Source: Bicyclus anynana (taxonomy: Eukaryota; Arthropoda; Insecta; Lepidoptera; Nymphalidae). Taken from it: a stretch of 64,000 bases of DNA. Each line of letters opens with the position of its first letter. The first letter of the stretch is position 1. Under the pieces are notes generated by a model. The model had not been told where the DNA came from, made no database searches, and saw nothing but the letters and a program-made list of their open reading frames with translations. The stretch spans positions 19,686,501 to 19,750,500 of the forward strand of contig NC_069083.1 of assembly GCF_947172395.1 (NCBI RefSeq), in the 5' to 3' direction. Below are positions 47,549 to 62,800 of this stretch, one piece after another. The translations under genes were made by a program, and so were the position numbers.

Positions 47549-47619
47549 TATTATGTAAGGTGTTTGTTAGTGTGCTCTAGTGTATATCTATAGCACACTA
47601 ACAAACACCTTACATAATA
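47549..47619. repeat. Perfect 28-bp-arm hairpin, 15-base loop
   Basis: TATTATGTAAGGTGTTTGTT and AGTGTGCT are mirrored exactly at 47592-47619; the loop is CTAGTGTATATCTAT. Confidence 0.93.
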
Positions 47620-47821
47620 GGCTGGTTGACACATATTTTAAAATATTCTTAAAAATTGTTTCTTATCATTCTAATAATGGATAGAAAAAAATGTCATATT
47701 TTTTCGTTGGTTGGGTTGGGTTGGGTTGGGTTTTTTTTAATATTTATAACGAGTATCCCTGTTTACGTGCAGTGGGTTTGGGACTTGAGAGCTCCGGCTG
47801 CATGTGCTTACAAAACCAAAA

Positions 47822-50800
47822 CTCACCTCAAGCGAAAAGAGCCTTTGAATGTGGTATAGAATTAAAAGTTACACATAACCGCGCTCTCAGAATACGCTAG
47901 TTTGAATTTCATAATTTTAGACTTTTCTACTACTTCGACTTTGTACCGAAAAAATTTCAAACTCACCTCAAGCGAAAAGAGTCTTTGAATATGGTTAGGC
48001 ATTGAAAGTTACGTATTAGCGCGCTCTCAGAACACGCTAGTTTGAATTTTATAATTTTCGACATTTTCAGGAACTTGGACTTACTACCGAAAAAATTTCG
48101 AACTCACATCAAGCGAAAAGAGTCTTTGAATATGGTTAGGCATTGAAAGTTACGTATAAGCGCGCTCTCAGAACACGCTAGTTTGAATTTCATAATTTTC
48201 GACTTTTGAGCTACTTGGACTTAGTACCGAAAAAATTTCGAACTCACCTCAAGCGAAAAGAGTCTTTGAATATGGTTAGGCATTGAAAGTTACGTATAAG
48301 CGCGCTCTCAGAACACGCTAGTTTGAATTTCATAATTTTCGACATTTTCAGGAACTTGGACTTAGTACCGAAAAAATTTCGAACTCACCTCAAGCGAAAA
48401 GAGTCTTTGAATATGGTTAGGCATTGAAAGTTACGTATAAGCGCGCTCTCAGAACACGCTACTTTGAATTTCATAATTTTCGACTTTTGAGCTACTTCGA
48501 CTTAGTACCGAAAAAATTTCGAACTCACCTCAAGCGAAAAGAGTCTTTGAATATGGTTAGGCATTGAAAGTTACGTATAAGCGCGCTCTCAGAACACGCT
48601 AGTTTGAATTTCATAATTTTCGACTTTTGAGCTACTTGGACTTAGTACCGAAAAAATTTCGAACTCACCTCAAGCGAAAAGAGTCTTTGAATATGGTTAG
48701 GCATTGAAAGTTACGTATAAGCGCGCTCTCAGAACACGCTACTTTGAATTTCATAATTTTCGACTTTTGAGCTACTTCGACTTAGTACCGAAAAAATTTC
48801 GAACTCACCTCAAGCGAAAAGAGTCTTTGAATATGGTTAGGCATTGAAAGTTACGTATAAGCGCGCTCTCAGAACACGCTAGTTTGAATTTCATAATTTT
48901 CGACTTTTGAGCTACTTGGACTTAGTACCGAAAAAATTTCGAACTCACCTCAAGCGAAAAGAGTCTTTGAATATGGTTAGGCATTGAAAGTTACGTATAA
49001 GCGCGCTCTCAGAACACGCTAGTTTGAATTTCATAATTTTCGACTTTTGAGCTACTTGGACTTAGTACCGAAAAAATTTCGAACTCACCTCAAGCGAAAA
49101 GAGTCTTTGAATATGGTTAGGCATTGAAAGTTACGTATAAGCGCGCTCTCAGAACACGCTAGTTTGAATTTCATAATTTTCGACATTTTCAGGAACTTGG
49201 ACTTAGTACCGAAAAAATTTCGAACTCACCTCAAGCGAAAAGAGTCTTTGAATATGGTTAGGCATTGAAAGTTACGTATAAGCGCGCTCTCAGAACACGC
49301 TAGTTTGAATTTCATAATTTTCGACATTTTCAGGAACTTGGACTTAGTACCGAAAAAATTTCGAACTCACCTCAAGCGAAAAGAGTCTTTGAATATGGTT
49401 AGGCATTGAAAGTTACGTATAAGCGCGCTCTCAGAACACGCTAGTTTGAATTTCATAATTTTCGACTTTTGAGCTACTTGGACTTAGTACCGAAAAAATT
49501 TCGAACTCACCTCAAGCGAAAAGAGTCTTTGAATATGGTTAGGCATTGAAAGTTACGTATAAGCGCGCTCTCAGAACACGCTACTTTGAATTTCATAATT
49601 TTCGACTTTTGAGCTACTTCGACTTAGTACCGAAAAAATTTCGAACTCACCTCAAGCGAAAAGAGTCTTTGAATATGGTTAGGCATTGAAAGTTACGTAT
49701 AAGCGCGCTCTCAGAACACGCTAGTTTGAATTTCATAATTTTCGACTTTTGAGCTACTTGGACTTAGTACCGAAAAAATTTCGAACTCACCTCAAGCGAA
49801 AAGAGTCTTTGAATATGGTTAGGCATTGAAAGTTACGTATAAGCGCGCTCTCAGAACACGCTAGTTTGAATTTCATAATTTTCGACATTTTCAGGAACTT
49901 GGACTTAGTACCGAAAAAATTTCGAACTCACCTCAAGCGAAAAGAGTCTTTGAATATGGTTAGGCATTGAAAGTTACGTATAAGCGCGCTCTCAGAACAC
50001 GCTAGTTTGAATTTCATAATTTTCGACATTTTCAGGAACTTGGACTTAGTACCGAAAAAATTTCGAACTCACCTCAAGCGAAAAGAGTCTTTGAATATGG
50101 TTAGGCATTGAAAGTTACGTATAAGCGCGCTCTCAGAACACGCTAGTTTGAATTTCATAATTTTCGACTTTTGAGCTACTTGGACTTAGTACCGAAAAAA
50201 TTTCGAACTCACCTCAAGCGAAAAGAGTCTTTGAATATGGTTAGGCATTGAAAGTTACGTATAAGCGCGCTCTCAGAACACGCTAGTTTGAATTTCATAA
50301 TTTTCGACTTTTGAGCTACTTGGACTTAGTACCGAAAAAATTTCGAACTCACCTCAAGCGAAAAGAGTCTTTGAATATGGTTAGGCATTGAAAGTTACGT
50401 ATAAGCGCGCTCTCAGAACACGCTAGTTTGAATTTCATAATTTTCGACATTTTCAGGAACTTAGACTTGGTACCGAAAAAACTTCGAACTCACCTCTAGC
50501 GAAAAGAGTCTTTGAATATGGTTAGGCATTGAAAGTTACGTATAAGCGCGCTCTCAGAACACGCTAGTTTGAATTTCATAATTTTCGACATTTTCAGGAA
50601 CTTGGACTTAGTACCGAAAAAATTTCGAACTCACCTCAAGCGAAAAGAGTCTTTGAATATGGTTAGGCATTGAAAGTTACGTATAAGCGCGCTCTCAGAA
50701 CACGCTAGTTTGAATTTCATAATTTTCGACTTTTGAGCTACTTGGACTTAGTACCGAAAAAATTTCGAACTCACCTCAAGCGAAAAGAGTCTTTGAATAT

Positions 50801-53800
50801 GGTTAGGCATTGAAAGTTACGTATAAGCGCGCTCTCAGAACACGCTAGTTTGAATTTCATAATTTTAGACTTTTCTACTACTTCGACTTTGTACCGAAAA
50901 AATTTCAAACTCACCTCAAGCGAAAAGAGTCTGAATATGGTTAGGCATTGAAAGTTACGTATAAGCGCGCTCTCAGAACACGCTAGTTTGAATTTCATAA
51001 TTTTCGACATTTTCAGGAACTTGGACATGGTACCGAAAAAATTTCGAACTCACCTCAAGCGAAAAGAGTCTTTGAATATGGTTAGGCATTGAAAGTTACG
51101 TATAAGCGCGCTCTCAGAACACGCTAGTTTGAATTTCATAATTTTCGACATTTTCAGGAACTTGGACTTAGTACCGAAAAAATTTCGAACTCACCTCAAG
51201 CGAAAAGAGTCTTTGAATATGGTTAGGCATTGAAAGTTACGTATAAGCGCGCTCTCAGAACACGCTAGTTTGAATTTCATAATTTTCGACATTTTCAGGA
51301 ACTTGGACTTAGTACCGAAAAAATTTCGAACTCACCTCAAGCGAAAAGAGTCTTTGAATATGGTTAGGCATTGAAAGTTACGTATAAGCGCGCTCTCAGA
51401 ACACGCTAGTTTGAATTTCATAATTTTCGACATTTTCAGGAACTTGGACTTAGTACCGAAAAAATTTCGAACTCACCTCAAGCGAAAAGAGTCTTTGAAT
51501 ATGGTTAGGCATTGAAAGTTACGTATAAGCGCGCTCTCAGAACACGCTAGTTTGAATTTCATAATTTTCGACATTTTCAGGAACTTGGACTTAGTACCGA
51601 AAAAATTTCGAACTCACCTCAAGCGAAAAGAGTCTTTGAATATGGTTAGGCATTGAAAGTTACGTATAAGCGCGCTCTCAGAACACGCTAGTTTGAATTT
51701 CATAATTTTCGACATTTTCAGGAACTTGGACTTAGTACCGAAAAAATTTCGAACTCACCTCAAGCGAAAAGAGTCTTTGAATATGGTTAGGCATTGAAAG
51801 TTACGTATAAGCGCGCTCTCAGAACACGCTAGTTTGAATTTCATAATTTTCGACTTTTGAGCTACTTGGACTTAGTACCGAAAAAATTTCGAACTCACCT
51901 CAAGCGAAAAGAGTCTTTGAATATGGTTAGGCATTGAAAGTTACGTATAAGCGCGCTCTCAGAACACGCTAGTTTGAATTTCATAATTTTCGACATTTTC
52001 AGGAACTTGGACTTAGTACCGAAAAAATTTCGAACTCACCTCAAGCGAAAAGAGTCTTTGAATATGGTTAGGCATTGAAAGTTACGTATAAGCGCGCTCT
52101 CAGAACACGCTAGTTTGAATTTCATAATTTTCGACTTTTGAGCTACTTGGACTTAGTACCGAAAAAATTTCGAACTCACCTCAAGCGAAAAGAGTCTTTG
52201 AATATGGTTAGGCATTGAAAGTTACGTATAAGCGCGCTCTCAGAACACGCTAGTTTGAATTTCATAATTTTCGACTTTTGAGCTACTTGGACTTAGTACC
52301 GAAAAAATTTCGAACTCACCTCAAGCGAAAAGAGTCTTTGAATATGGTTAGGCATTGAAAGTTACGTATAAGCGCGCTCTCAGAACACGCTAGTTTGAAT
52401 TTCATAATTTTCGACATTTTCAGGAACTTAGACTTGGTACCGAAAAAACTTCGAACTCACCTCTAGCGAAAAGAGTCTTTGAATATGGTTAGGCATTGAA
52501 AGTTACGTATAAGCGCGCTCTCAGAACACGCTAGTTTGAATTTCATAATTTTCGACATTTTCAGGAACTTGGACTTAGTACCGAAAAAATTTCGAACTCA
52601 CCTCAAGCGAAAAGAGTCTTTGAATATGGTTAGGCATTGAAAGTTACGTATAAGCGCGCTCTCAGAACACGCTAGTTTGAATTTCATAATTTTCGACTTT
52701 TGAGCTACTTGGACTTAGTACCGAAAAAATTTCGAACTCACCTCAAGCGAAAAGAGTCTTTGAATATGGTTAGGCATTGAAAGTTACGTATAAGCGCGCT
52801 CTCAGAACACGCTAGTTTGAATTTCATAATTTTAGACTTTTCTACTACTTCGACTTTGTACCGAAAAAATTTCAAACTCACCTCAAGCGAAAAGAGTCTG
52901 AATATGGTTAGGCATTGAAAGTTACGTATAAGCGCGCTCTCAGAACACGCTAGTTTGAATTTCATAATTTTCGACATTTTCAGGAACTTGGACATGGTAC
53001 CGAAAAAATTTCGAACTCACCTCAAGCGAAAAGAGTCTTTGAATATGGTTAGGCATTGAAAGTTACGTATAAGCGCGCTCTCAGAACACGCTAGTTTGAA
53101 TTTCATAATTTTCGACATTTTCAGGAACTTGGACTTAGTACCGAAAAAATTTCGAACTCACCTCAAGCGAAAAGAGTCTTTGAATATGGTTAGGCATTGA
53201 AAGTTACGTATAAGCGCGCTCTCAGAACACGCTAGTTTGAATTTCATAATTTTCGACATTTTCAGGAACTTGGACTTAGTACCGAAAAAATTTCGAACTC
53301 ACCTCAAGCGAAAAGAGTCTTTGAATATGGTTAGGCATTGAAAGTTACGTATAAGCGCGCTCTCAGAACACGCTAGTTTGAATTTCATAATTTTCGACAT
53401 TTTCAGGAACTTGGACTTAGTACCGAAAAAATTTCGAACTCACCTCAAGCGAAAAGAGTCTTTGAATATGGTTAGGCATTGAAAGTTACGTATAAGCGCG
53501 CTCTCAGAACACGCTAGTTTGAATTTCATAATTTTCGACTTTTGAGCTACTTGGACTTAGTACCGAAAAAATTTCGAACTCACCTCAAGCGAAAAGAGTC
53601 TTTGAATATGGTTAGGCATTGAAAGTTACGTATAAGCGCGCTCTCAGAACACGCTAGTTTGAATTTCATAATTTTCGACTTTTGAGCTACTTGGACTTAG
53701 TACCGAAAAAATTTCGAACTCACCTCAAGCGAAAAGAGTCTTTGAATATGGTTAGGCATTGAAAGTTACGTATAAGCGCGCTCTCAGAACACGCTAGTTT

Positions 53801-56800
53801 GAATTTCATAATTTTCGACATTTTCAGGAACTTGGACTTAGTACCGAAAAAATTTCGAACTCACCTCAAGCGAAAAGAGTCTTTGAATATGGTTAGGCAT
53901 TGAAAGTTACGTATAAGCGCGCTCTCAGAACACGCTAGTTTGAATTTCATAATTTTCGACTTTTGAGCTACTTGGACTTAGTACCGAAAAAATTTCGAAC
54001 TCACCTCAAGCGAAAAGAGTCTTTGAATATGGTTAGGCATTGAAAGTTACGTATAAGCGCGCTCTCAGAACACGCTAGTTTGAATTTCATAATTTTAGAC
54101 TTTTCTACTACTTCGACTTTGTACCGAAAAAATTTCAAACTCACCTCAAGCGAAAAGAGTCTGAATATGGTTAGGCATTGAAAGTTACGTATAAGCGCGC
54201 TCTCAGAACACGCTAGTTTGAATTTCATAATTTTCGACATTTTCAGGAACTTGGACATGGTACCGAAAAAATTTCGAACTCACCTCAAGCGAAAAGAGTC
54301 TTTGAATATGGTTAGGCATTGAAAGTTACGTATAAGCGCGCTCTCAGAACACGCTAGTTTGAATTTCATAATTTTCGACTTTTGAGCTACTTGGACTTAG
54401 TACCGAAAAAATTTCGAACTCACCTCAAGCGAAAAGAGTCTTTGAATATGGTTAGGCATTGAAAGTTACGTATAAGCGCGCTCTCAGAACACGCTAGTTT
54501 GAATTTCATAATTTTCGACTTTTGAGCTACTTGGACTTAGTACCGAAAAAATTTCGAACTCACCTCAAGCGAAAAGAGTCTTTGAATATGGTTAGGCATT
54601 GAAAGTTACGTATAAGCGCGCTCTCAGAACACGCTAGTTTGAATTTCATAATTTTCGACATTTTCAGGAACTTGGACTTAGTACCGAAAAAATTTCGAAC
54701 TCACCTCAAGCGAAAAGAGTCTTTGAATATGGTTAGGCATTGAAAGTTACGTATAAGCGCGCTCTCAGAACACGCTAGTTTGAATTTCATAATTTTCGAC
54801 ATTTTCAGGAACTTAGACTTGGTACCGAAAAAACTTCGAACTCACCTCTAGCGAAAAGAGTCTTTGAATATGGTTAGGCATTGAAAGTTACGTATAAGCG
54901 CGCTCTCAGAACACGCTAGTTTGAATTTCATAATTTTCGACATTTTCAGGAACTTGGACTTAGTACCGAAAAAATTTCGAACTCACATCAAGCGAAAAGA
55001 GTCTTTGAATATGGTTAGGCATTGAAAGTTACGTATAAGCGCGCTCTCTGAACACGCTAGTTTGAATTTCATAATTTTCGACTTTTGAGCTACTTGGACT
55101 TAGTACCGAAAAAATTTCGAACTCACCTCAAGCGAAAAGAGTCTTTGAATATGGTTAGGCATTGAAAGTTACGTATAAGCGCGCTCTCAGAACACGCTAG
55201 TTTGAATTTCATAATTTTCGACTTTTGAGCTACTTGGACTTAGTACCGAAAAAATTTCGAACTCACCTCAAGCGAAAAGAGTCTTTGAATATGGTTAGGC
55301 ATTGAAAGTTACGTATAAGCGCGCTCTCAGAACACGCTAGTTTGAATTTCATAATTTTCGACTTTTGAGCTACTTGGACTTAGTACCGAAAAAATTTCGA
55401 ACTCACCTCAAGCGAAAAGAGTCTTTGAATATGGTTAGGCATTGAAAGTTACGTATAAGCGCGCTCTCAGAACACGCTAGTTTGAATTTCATAATTTTCG
55501 ACATTTTCAGGAACTTAGACTTGGTACCGAAAAAACTTCGAACTCACCTCTAGCGAAAAGAGTCTTTGAATATGGTTAGGCATTGAAAGTTACGTATAAG
55601 CGCGCTCTCAGAACACGCTAGTTTGAATTTCATAATTTTCGACATTTTCAGGAACTTGGACTTAGTACCGAAAAAATTTCGAACTCACATCAAGCGAAAA
55701 GAGTCTTTGAATATGGTTAGGCATTGAAAGTTACGTATAAGCGCGCTCTCAGAACACGCTAGTTTGAATTTCATAATTTTCGACTTTTGAGCTACTTGGA
55801 CTTAGTACCGAAAAAATTTCGAACTCACCTCAAGCGAAAAGAGTCTTTGAATATGGTTAGGCATTGAAAGTTACGTATAAGCGCGCTCTCAGAACACGCT
55901 AGTTTGAATTTCATAATTTTCGACTTTTGAGCTACTTGGACTTAGTACCGAAAAAATTTCGAACTCACCTCAAGCGAAAAGAGTCTTTGAATATGGTTAG
56001 GCATTGAAAGTTACGTATAAGCGCGCTCTCAGAACACGCTAGTTTGAATTTCATAATTTTCGACTTTTGAGCTACTTGGACTTAGTACCGAAAAAATTTC
56101 GAACTCACCTCAAGCGAAAAGAGTCTTTGAATATGGTTAGGCATTGAAAGTTACGTATAAGCGCGCTCTCAGAACACGCTAGTTTGAATTTCATAATTTT
56201 CGACATTTTCAGGAACTTAGACTTGGTACCGAAAAAACTTCGAACTCACCTCTAGCGAAAAGAGTCTTTGAATATGGTTAGGCATTGAAAGTTACGTATA
56301 AGCGCGCTCTCAGAACACGCTAGTTTGAATTTCATAATTTTCGACATTTTCAGGAACTTGGACTTAGTACCGAAAAAATTTCGAACTCACATCAAGCGAA
56401 AAGAGTCTTTGAATATGGTTAGGCATTGAAAGTTACGTATAAGCGCGCTCTCTGAACACGCTAGTTTGAATTTCATAATTTTCGACTTTTGAGCTACTTG
56501 GACTTAGTACCGAAAAAATTTCGAACTCACCTCAAGCGAAAAGAGTCTTTGAATATGGTTAGGCATTGAAAGTTACGTATAAGCGCGCTCTCAGAACACG
56601 CTAGTTTGAATTTCATAATTTTCGACATTTTCAGGAACTTAGACTTGGTACCGAAAAAACTTCGAACTCACCTCTAGCGAAAAGAGTCTTTGAATATGGT
56701 TAGGCATTGAAAGTTACGTATAAGCGCGCTCTCAGAACACGCTAGTTTGAATTTCATAATTTTCGACATTTTCAGGAACTTGGACTTAGTACCGAAAAAA

Positions 56801-59800
56801 TTTCGAACTCACATCAAGCGAAAAGAGTCTTTGAATATGGTTAGGCATTGAAAGTTACGTATAAGCGCGCTCTCTGAACACGCTAGTTTGAATTTCATAA
56901 TTTTCGACTTTTGAGCTACTTGGACTTAGTACCGAAAAAATTTCGAACTCACCTCAAGCGAAAAGAGTCTTTGAATATGGTTAGGCATTGAAAGTTACGT
57001 ATAAGCGCGCTCTCAGAACACGCTAGTTTGAATTTCATAATTTTCGACATTTTCAGGAACTTAGACTTGGTACCGAAAAAACTTCGAACTCACCTCTAGC
57101 GAAAAGAGTCTTTGAATATGGTTAGGCATTGAAAGTTACGTATAAGCGCGCTCTCAGAACACGCTAGTTTGAATTTCATAATTTTCGACATTTTCAGGAA
57201 CTTGGACTTAGTACCGAAAAAATTTCGAACTCACATCAAGCGAAAAGAGTCTTTGAATATGGTTAGGCATTGAAAGTTACGTATAAGCGCGCTCTCTGAA
57301 CACGCTAGTTTGAATTTCATAATTTTCGACTTTTGAGCTACTTGGACTTAGTACCGAAAAAATTTCGAACTCACCTCAAGCGAAAAGAGTCTTTGAATAT
57401 GGTTAGGCATTGAAAGTTACGTATAAGCGCGCTCTCTGAACACGCTAGTTTGAATTTCATAATTTTCGACTTTTGAGCTACTTGGACTTAGTACCGAAAA
57501 AATTTCGAACTCACCTCAAGCGAAAAGAGTCTTTGAATATGGTTAGGCATTGAAAGTTACGTATAAGCGCGCTCTCAGAACACGCTAGTTTGAATTTCAT
57601 AATTTTCGACTTTTGAGCTACTTGGACTTAGTACCGAAAAAATTTCGAACTCACCTCAAGCGAAAAGAGTCTTTGAATATGGTTAGGCATTGAAAGTTAC
57701 GTATAAGCGCGCTCTCTGAACACGCTAGTTTGAATTTCATAATTTTCGACTTTTGAGCTACTTGGACTTAGTACCGAAAAAATTTCGAACTCACCTCAAG
57801 CGAAAAGAGTCTTTGAATATGGTTAGGCATTGAAAGTTACGTATAAGCGCGCTCTCAGAACACGCTAGTTTGAATTTCATAATTTTCGACTTTTGAGCTA
57901 CTTGGACTTAGTACCGAAAAAATTTCGAACTCACCTCAAGCGAAAAGAGTCTTTGAATATGGTTAGGCATTGAAAGTTACGTATAAGCGCGCTCTCAGAA
58001 CACGCTAGTTTGAATTTCATAATTTTCGACATTTTCAGGAACTTGGACTTAGTACCGAAAAAATTTCGAACTCACCTCAAGCGAAAAGAGTCTTTGAATA
58101 TGGTTAGGCATTGAAAGTTACGTATAAGCGCGCTCTCAGAACACGCTAGTTTGAATTTCATAATTTTCGACATTTTCAGGAACTTAGACTTGGTACCGAA
58201 AAAACTTCGAACTCACCTCTAGCGAAAAGAGTCTTTGAATATGGTTAGGCATTGAAAGTTACGTATAAGCGCGCTCTCAGAACACGCTAGTTTGAATTTC
58301 ATAATTTTCGACATTTTCAGGAACTTGGACTTAGTACCGAAAAAATTTCGAACTCACATCAAGCGAAAAGAGTCTTTGAATATGGTTAGGCATTGAAAGT
58401 TACGTATAAGCGCGCTCTCTGAACACGCTAGTTTGAATTTCATAATTTTCGACTTTTGAGCTACTTGGACTTAGTACCGAAAAAATTTCGAACTCACCTC
58501 AAGCGAAAAGAGTCTTTGAATATGGTTAGGCATTGAAAGTTACGTATAAGCGCGCTCTCAGAACACGCTAGTTTGAATTTCATAATTTTCGACTTTTGAG
58601 CTACTTGGACTTAGTACCGAAAAAATTTCGAACTCACCTCAAGCGAAAAGAGTCTTTGAATATGGTTAGGCATTGAAAGTTACGTATAAGCGCGCTCTCT
58701 GAACACGCTAGTTTGAATTTCATAATTTTCGACTTTTGAGCTACTTGGACTTAGTACCGAAAAAATTTCGAACTCACCTCAAGCGAAAAGAGTCTTTGAA
58801 TATGGTTAGGCATTGAAAGTTACGTATAAGCGCGCTCTCAGAACACGCTAGTTTGAATTTCATAATTTTCGACTTTTGAGCTACTTGGACTTAGTACCGA
58901 AAAAATTTCGAACTCACCTCAAGCGAAAAGAGTCTTTGAATATGGTTAGGCATTGAAAGTTACGTATAAGCGCGCTCTCAGAACACGCTAGTTTGAATTT
59001 CATAATTTTCGACATTTTCAGGAACTTGGACTTAGTACCGAAAAAATTTCGAACTCACCTCAAGCGAAAAGAGTCTTTGAATATGGTTAGGCATTGAAAG
59101 TTACGTATAAGCGCGCTCTCAGAACACGCTAGTTTGAATTTCATAATTTTCGACATTTTCAGGAACTTAGACTTGGTACCGAAAAAACTTCGAACTCACC
59201 TCTAGCGAAAAGAGTCTTTGAATATGGTTAGGCATTGAAAGTTACGTATAAGCGCGCTCTCAGAACACGCTAGTTTGAATTTCATAATTTTCGACATTTT
59301 CAGGAACTTGGACTTAGTACCGAAAAAATTTCGAACTCACATCAAGCGAAAAGAGTCTTTGAATATGGTTAGGCATTGAAAGTTACGTATAAGCGCGCTC
59401 TCTGAACACGCTAGTTTGAATTTCATAATTTTCGACTTTTGAGCTACTTGGACTTAGTACCGAAAAAATTTCGAACTCACCTCAAGCGAAAAGAGTCTTT
59501 GAATATGGTTAGGCATTGAAAGTTACGTATAAGCGCGCTCTCAGAACACGCTAGTTTGAATTTCATAATTTTCGACTTTTGAGCTACTTGGACTTAGTAC
59601 CGAAAAAATTTCGAACTCACCTCAAGCGAAAAGAGTCTTTGAATATGGTTAGGCATTGAAAGTTACGTATAAGCGCGCTCTCAGAACACGCTAGTTTGAA
59701 TTTCATAATTTTCGACTTTTGAGCTACTTGGACTTAGTACCGAAAAAATTTCGAACTCACCTCAAGCGAAAAGAGTCTTTGAATATGGTTAGGCATTGAA

Positions 59801-62800
59801 AGTTACGTATAAGCGCGCTCTCAGAACACGCTAGTTTGAATTTCATAATTTTCGACATTTTCAGGAACTTAGACTTGGTACCGAAAAAACTTCGAACTCA
59901 CCTCTAGCGAAAAGAGTCTTTGAATATGGTTAGGCATTGAAAGTTACGTATAAGCGCGCTCTCAGAACACGCTAGTTTGAATTTCATAATTTTCGACATT
60001 TTCAGGAACTTGGACTTAGTACCGAAAAAATTTCGAACTCACATCAAGCGAAAAGAGTCTTTGAATATGGTTAGGCATTGAAAGTTACGTATAAGCGCGC
60101 TCTCAGAACACGCTAGTTTGAATTTCATAATTTTCGACATTTTCAGGAACTTGGACTTAGTACCGAAAAAATTTCGAACTCACCTCAAGCGAAAAGAGTC
60201 TTTGAATATGGTTAGGCATTGAAAGTTACGTATAAGCGCGCTCTCAGAACACGCTAGTTTGAATTTCATAATTTTCGACATTTTCAGGAACTTGGACTTA
60301 GTACCGAAAAAATTTCGAACTCACCTCAAGCGAAAAGAGTCTTTGAATATGGTTAGGCATTGAAAGTTACGTATAAGCGCGCTCTCAGAACACGCTAGTT
60401 TGAATTTCATAATTTTCGACTTTTGAGCTACTTGGACTTAGTACCGAAAAAATTTCGAACTCACCTCAAGCGAAAAGAGTCTTTGAATATGGTTAGGCAT
60501 TGAAAGTTACGTATAAGCGCGCTCTCAGAACACGCTAGTTTGAATTTCATAATTTTCGACATTTTCAGGAACTTGGACTTAGTACCGAAAAAATTTCGAA
60601 CTCACCTCAAGCGAAAAGAGTCTTTGAATATGGTTAGGCATTGAAAGTTACGTATAAGCGCGCTCTCAGAACACGCTAGTTTGAATTTCATAATTTTCGA
60701 CTTTTGAGCTACTTGGACTTAGTACCGAAAAAATTTCGAACTCACCTCAAGCGAAAAGAGTCTTTGAATATGGTTAGGCATTGAAAGTTACGTATAAGCG
60801 CGCTCTCAGAACACGCTAGTTTGAATTTCATAATTTTCGACTTTTGAGCTACTTGGACTTAGTACCGAAAAAATTTCGAACTCACCTCAAGCGAAAAGAG
60901 TCTTTGAATATGGTTAGGCATTGAAAGTTACGTATAAGCGCGCTCTCAGAACACGCTAGTTTGAATTTCATAATTTTCGACATTTTCAGGAACTTAGACT
61001 TGGTACCGAAAAAACTTCGAACTCACCTCTAGCGAAAAGAGTCTTTGAATATGGTTAGGCATTGAAAGTTACGTATAAGCGCGCTCTCAGAACACGCTAG
61101 TTTGAATTTCATAATTTTCGACATTTTCAGGAACTTGGACTTAGTACCGAAAAAATTTCGAACTCACCTCAAGCGAAAAGAGTCTTTGAATATGGTTAGG
61201 CATTGAAAGTTACGTATAAGCGCGCTCTCAGAACACGCTAGTTTGAATTTCATAATTTTCGACTTTTGAGCTACTTGGACTTAGTACCGAAAAAATTTCG
61301 AACTCACCTCAAGCGAAAAGAGTCTTTGAATATGGTTAGGCATTGAAAGTTACGTATAAGCGCGCTCTCAGAACACGCTAGTTTGAATTTCATAATTTTA
61401 GACTTTTCTACTACTTCGACTTTGTACCGAAAAAATTTCAAACTCACCTCAAGCGAAAAGAGTCTGAATATGGTTAGGCATTGAAAGTTACGTATAAGCG
61501 CGCTCTCAGAACACGCTAGTTTGAATTTCATAATTTTCGACATTTTCAGGAACTTGGACATGGTACCGAAAAAATTTCGAACTCACCTCAAGCGAAAAGA
61601 GTCTTTGAATATGGTTAGGCATTGAAAGTTACGTATAAGCGCGCTCTCAGAACACGCTAGTTTGAATTTCATAATTTTCGACATTTTCAGGAACTTGGAC
61701 TTAGTACCGAAAAAATTTCGAACTCACCTCAAGCGAAAAGAGTCTTTGAATATGGTTAGGCATTGAAAGTTACGTATAAGCGCGCTCTCAGAACACGCTA
61801 GTTTGAATTTCATAATTTTCGACATTTTCAGGAACTTGGACTTAGTACCGAAAAAATTTCGAACTCACCTCAAGCGAAAAGAGTCTTTGAATATGGTTAG
61901 GCATTGAAAGTTACGTATAAGCGCGCTCTCAGAACACGCTAGTTTGAATTTCATAATTTTCGACATTTTCAGGAACTTGGACTTAGTACCGAAAAAATTT
62001 CGAACTCACCTCAAGCGAAAAGAGTCTTTGAATATGGTTAGGCATTGAAAGTTACGTATAAGCGCGCTCTCAGAACACGCTAGTTTGAATTTCATAATTT
62101 TCGACTTTTGAGCTACTTGGACTTAGTACCGAAAAAATTTCGAACTCACCTCAAGCGAAAAGAGTCTTTGAATATGGTTAGGCATTGAAAGTTACGTATA
62201 AGCGCGCTCTCAGAACACGCTAGTTTGAATTTCATAATTTTCGACTTTTGAGCTACTTGGACTTAGTACCGAAAAAATTTCGAACTCACCTCAAGCGAAA
62301 AGAGTCTTTGAATATGGTTAGGCATTGAAAGTTACGTATAAGCGCGCTCTCAGAACACGCTAGTTTGAATTTCATAATTTTCGACATTTTCAGGAACTTG
62401 GACTTAGTACCGAAAAAATTTCGAACTCACCTCAAGCGAAAAGAGTCTTTGAATATGGTTAGGCATTGAAAGTTACGTATAAGCGCGCTCTCAGAACACG
62501 CTAGTTTGAATTTCATAATTTTCGACTTTTGAGCTACTTGGACTTAGTACCGAAAAAATTTCGAACTCACCTCAAGCGAAAAGAGTCTTTGAATATGGTT
62601 AGGCATTGAAAGTTACGTATAAGCGCGCTCTCAGAACACGCTAGTTTGAATTTCATAATTTTAGACTTTTCTACTACTTCGACTTTGTACCGAAAAAATT
62701 TCAAACTCACCTCAAGCGAAAAGAGTCTGAATATGGTTAGGCATTGAAAGTTACGTATAAGCGCGCTCTCAGAACACGCTAGTTTGAATTTCATAATTTT

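Larger units (their letters stand above)
45966..47821. other. AT-rich region between exon 5 and the satellite
   Basis: 46035-46095 repeats the 3' end of the REL-endonuclease LINE (ATAAATTTAAATTTAATATA, cf. 44215-44252). 46680-46792 is a ~113-bp MITE with 18-bp inverted ends (ACTTCAAAGATGCATTAC). 46890-47170 holds three ATGGCGG-containing blocks. A perfect 28-bp-arm hairpin is at 47549-47619 and a (GGGTT)n run at 47706-47731. No receptor exon and no other gene seen. Confidence 0.6.

Noticed and set aside
47700..47735. Telomere repeat
   Set aside because: GGGTT units are few and do not match the insect TTAGG repeat; the GGGTA arrays at 33,266 and 41,915 likewise lie inside retroposons.
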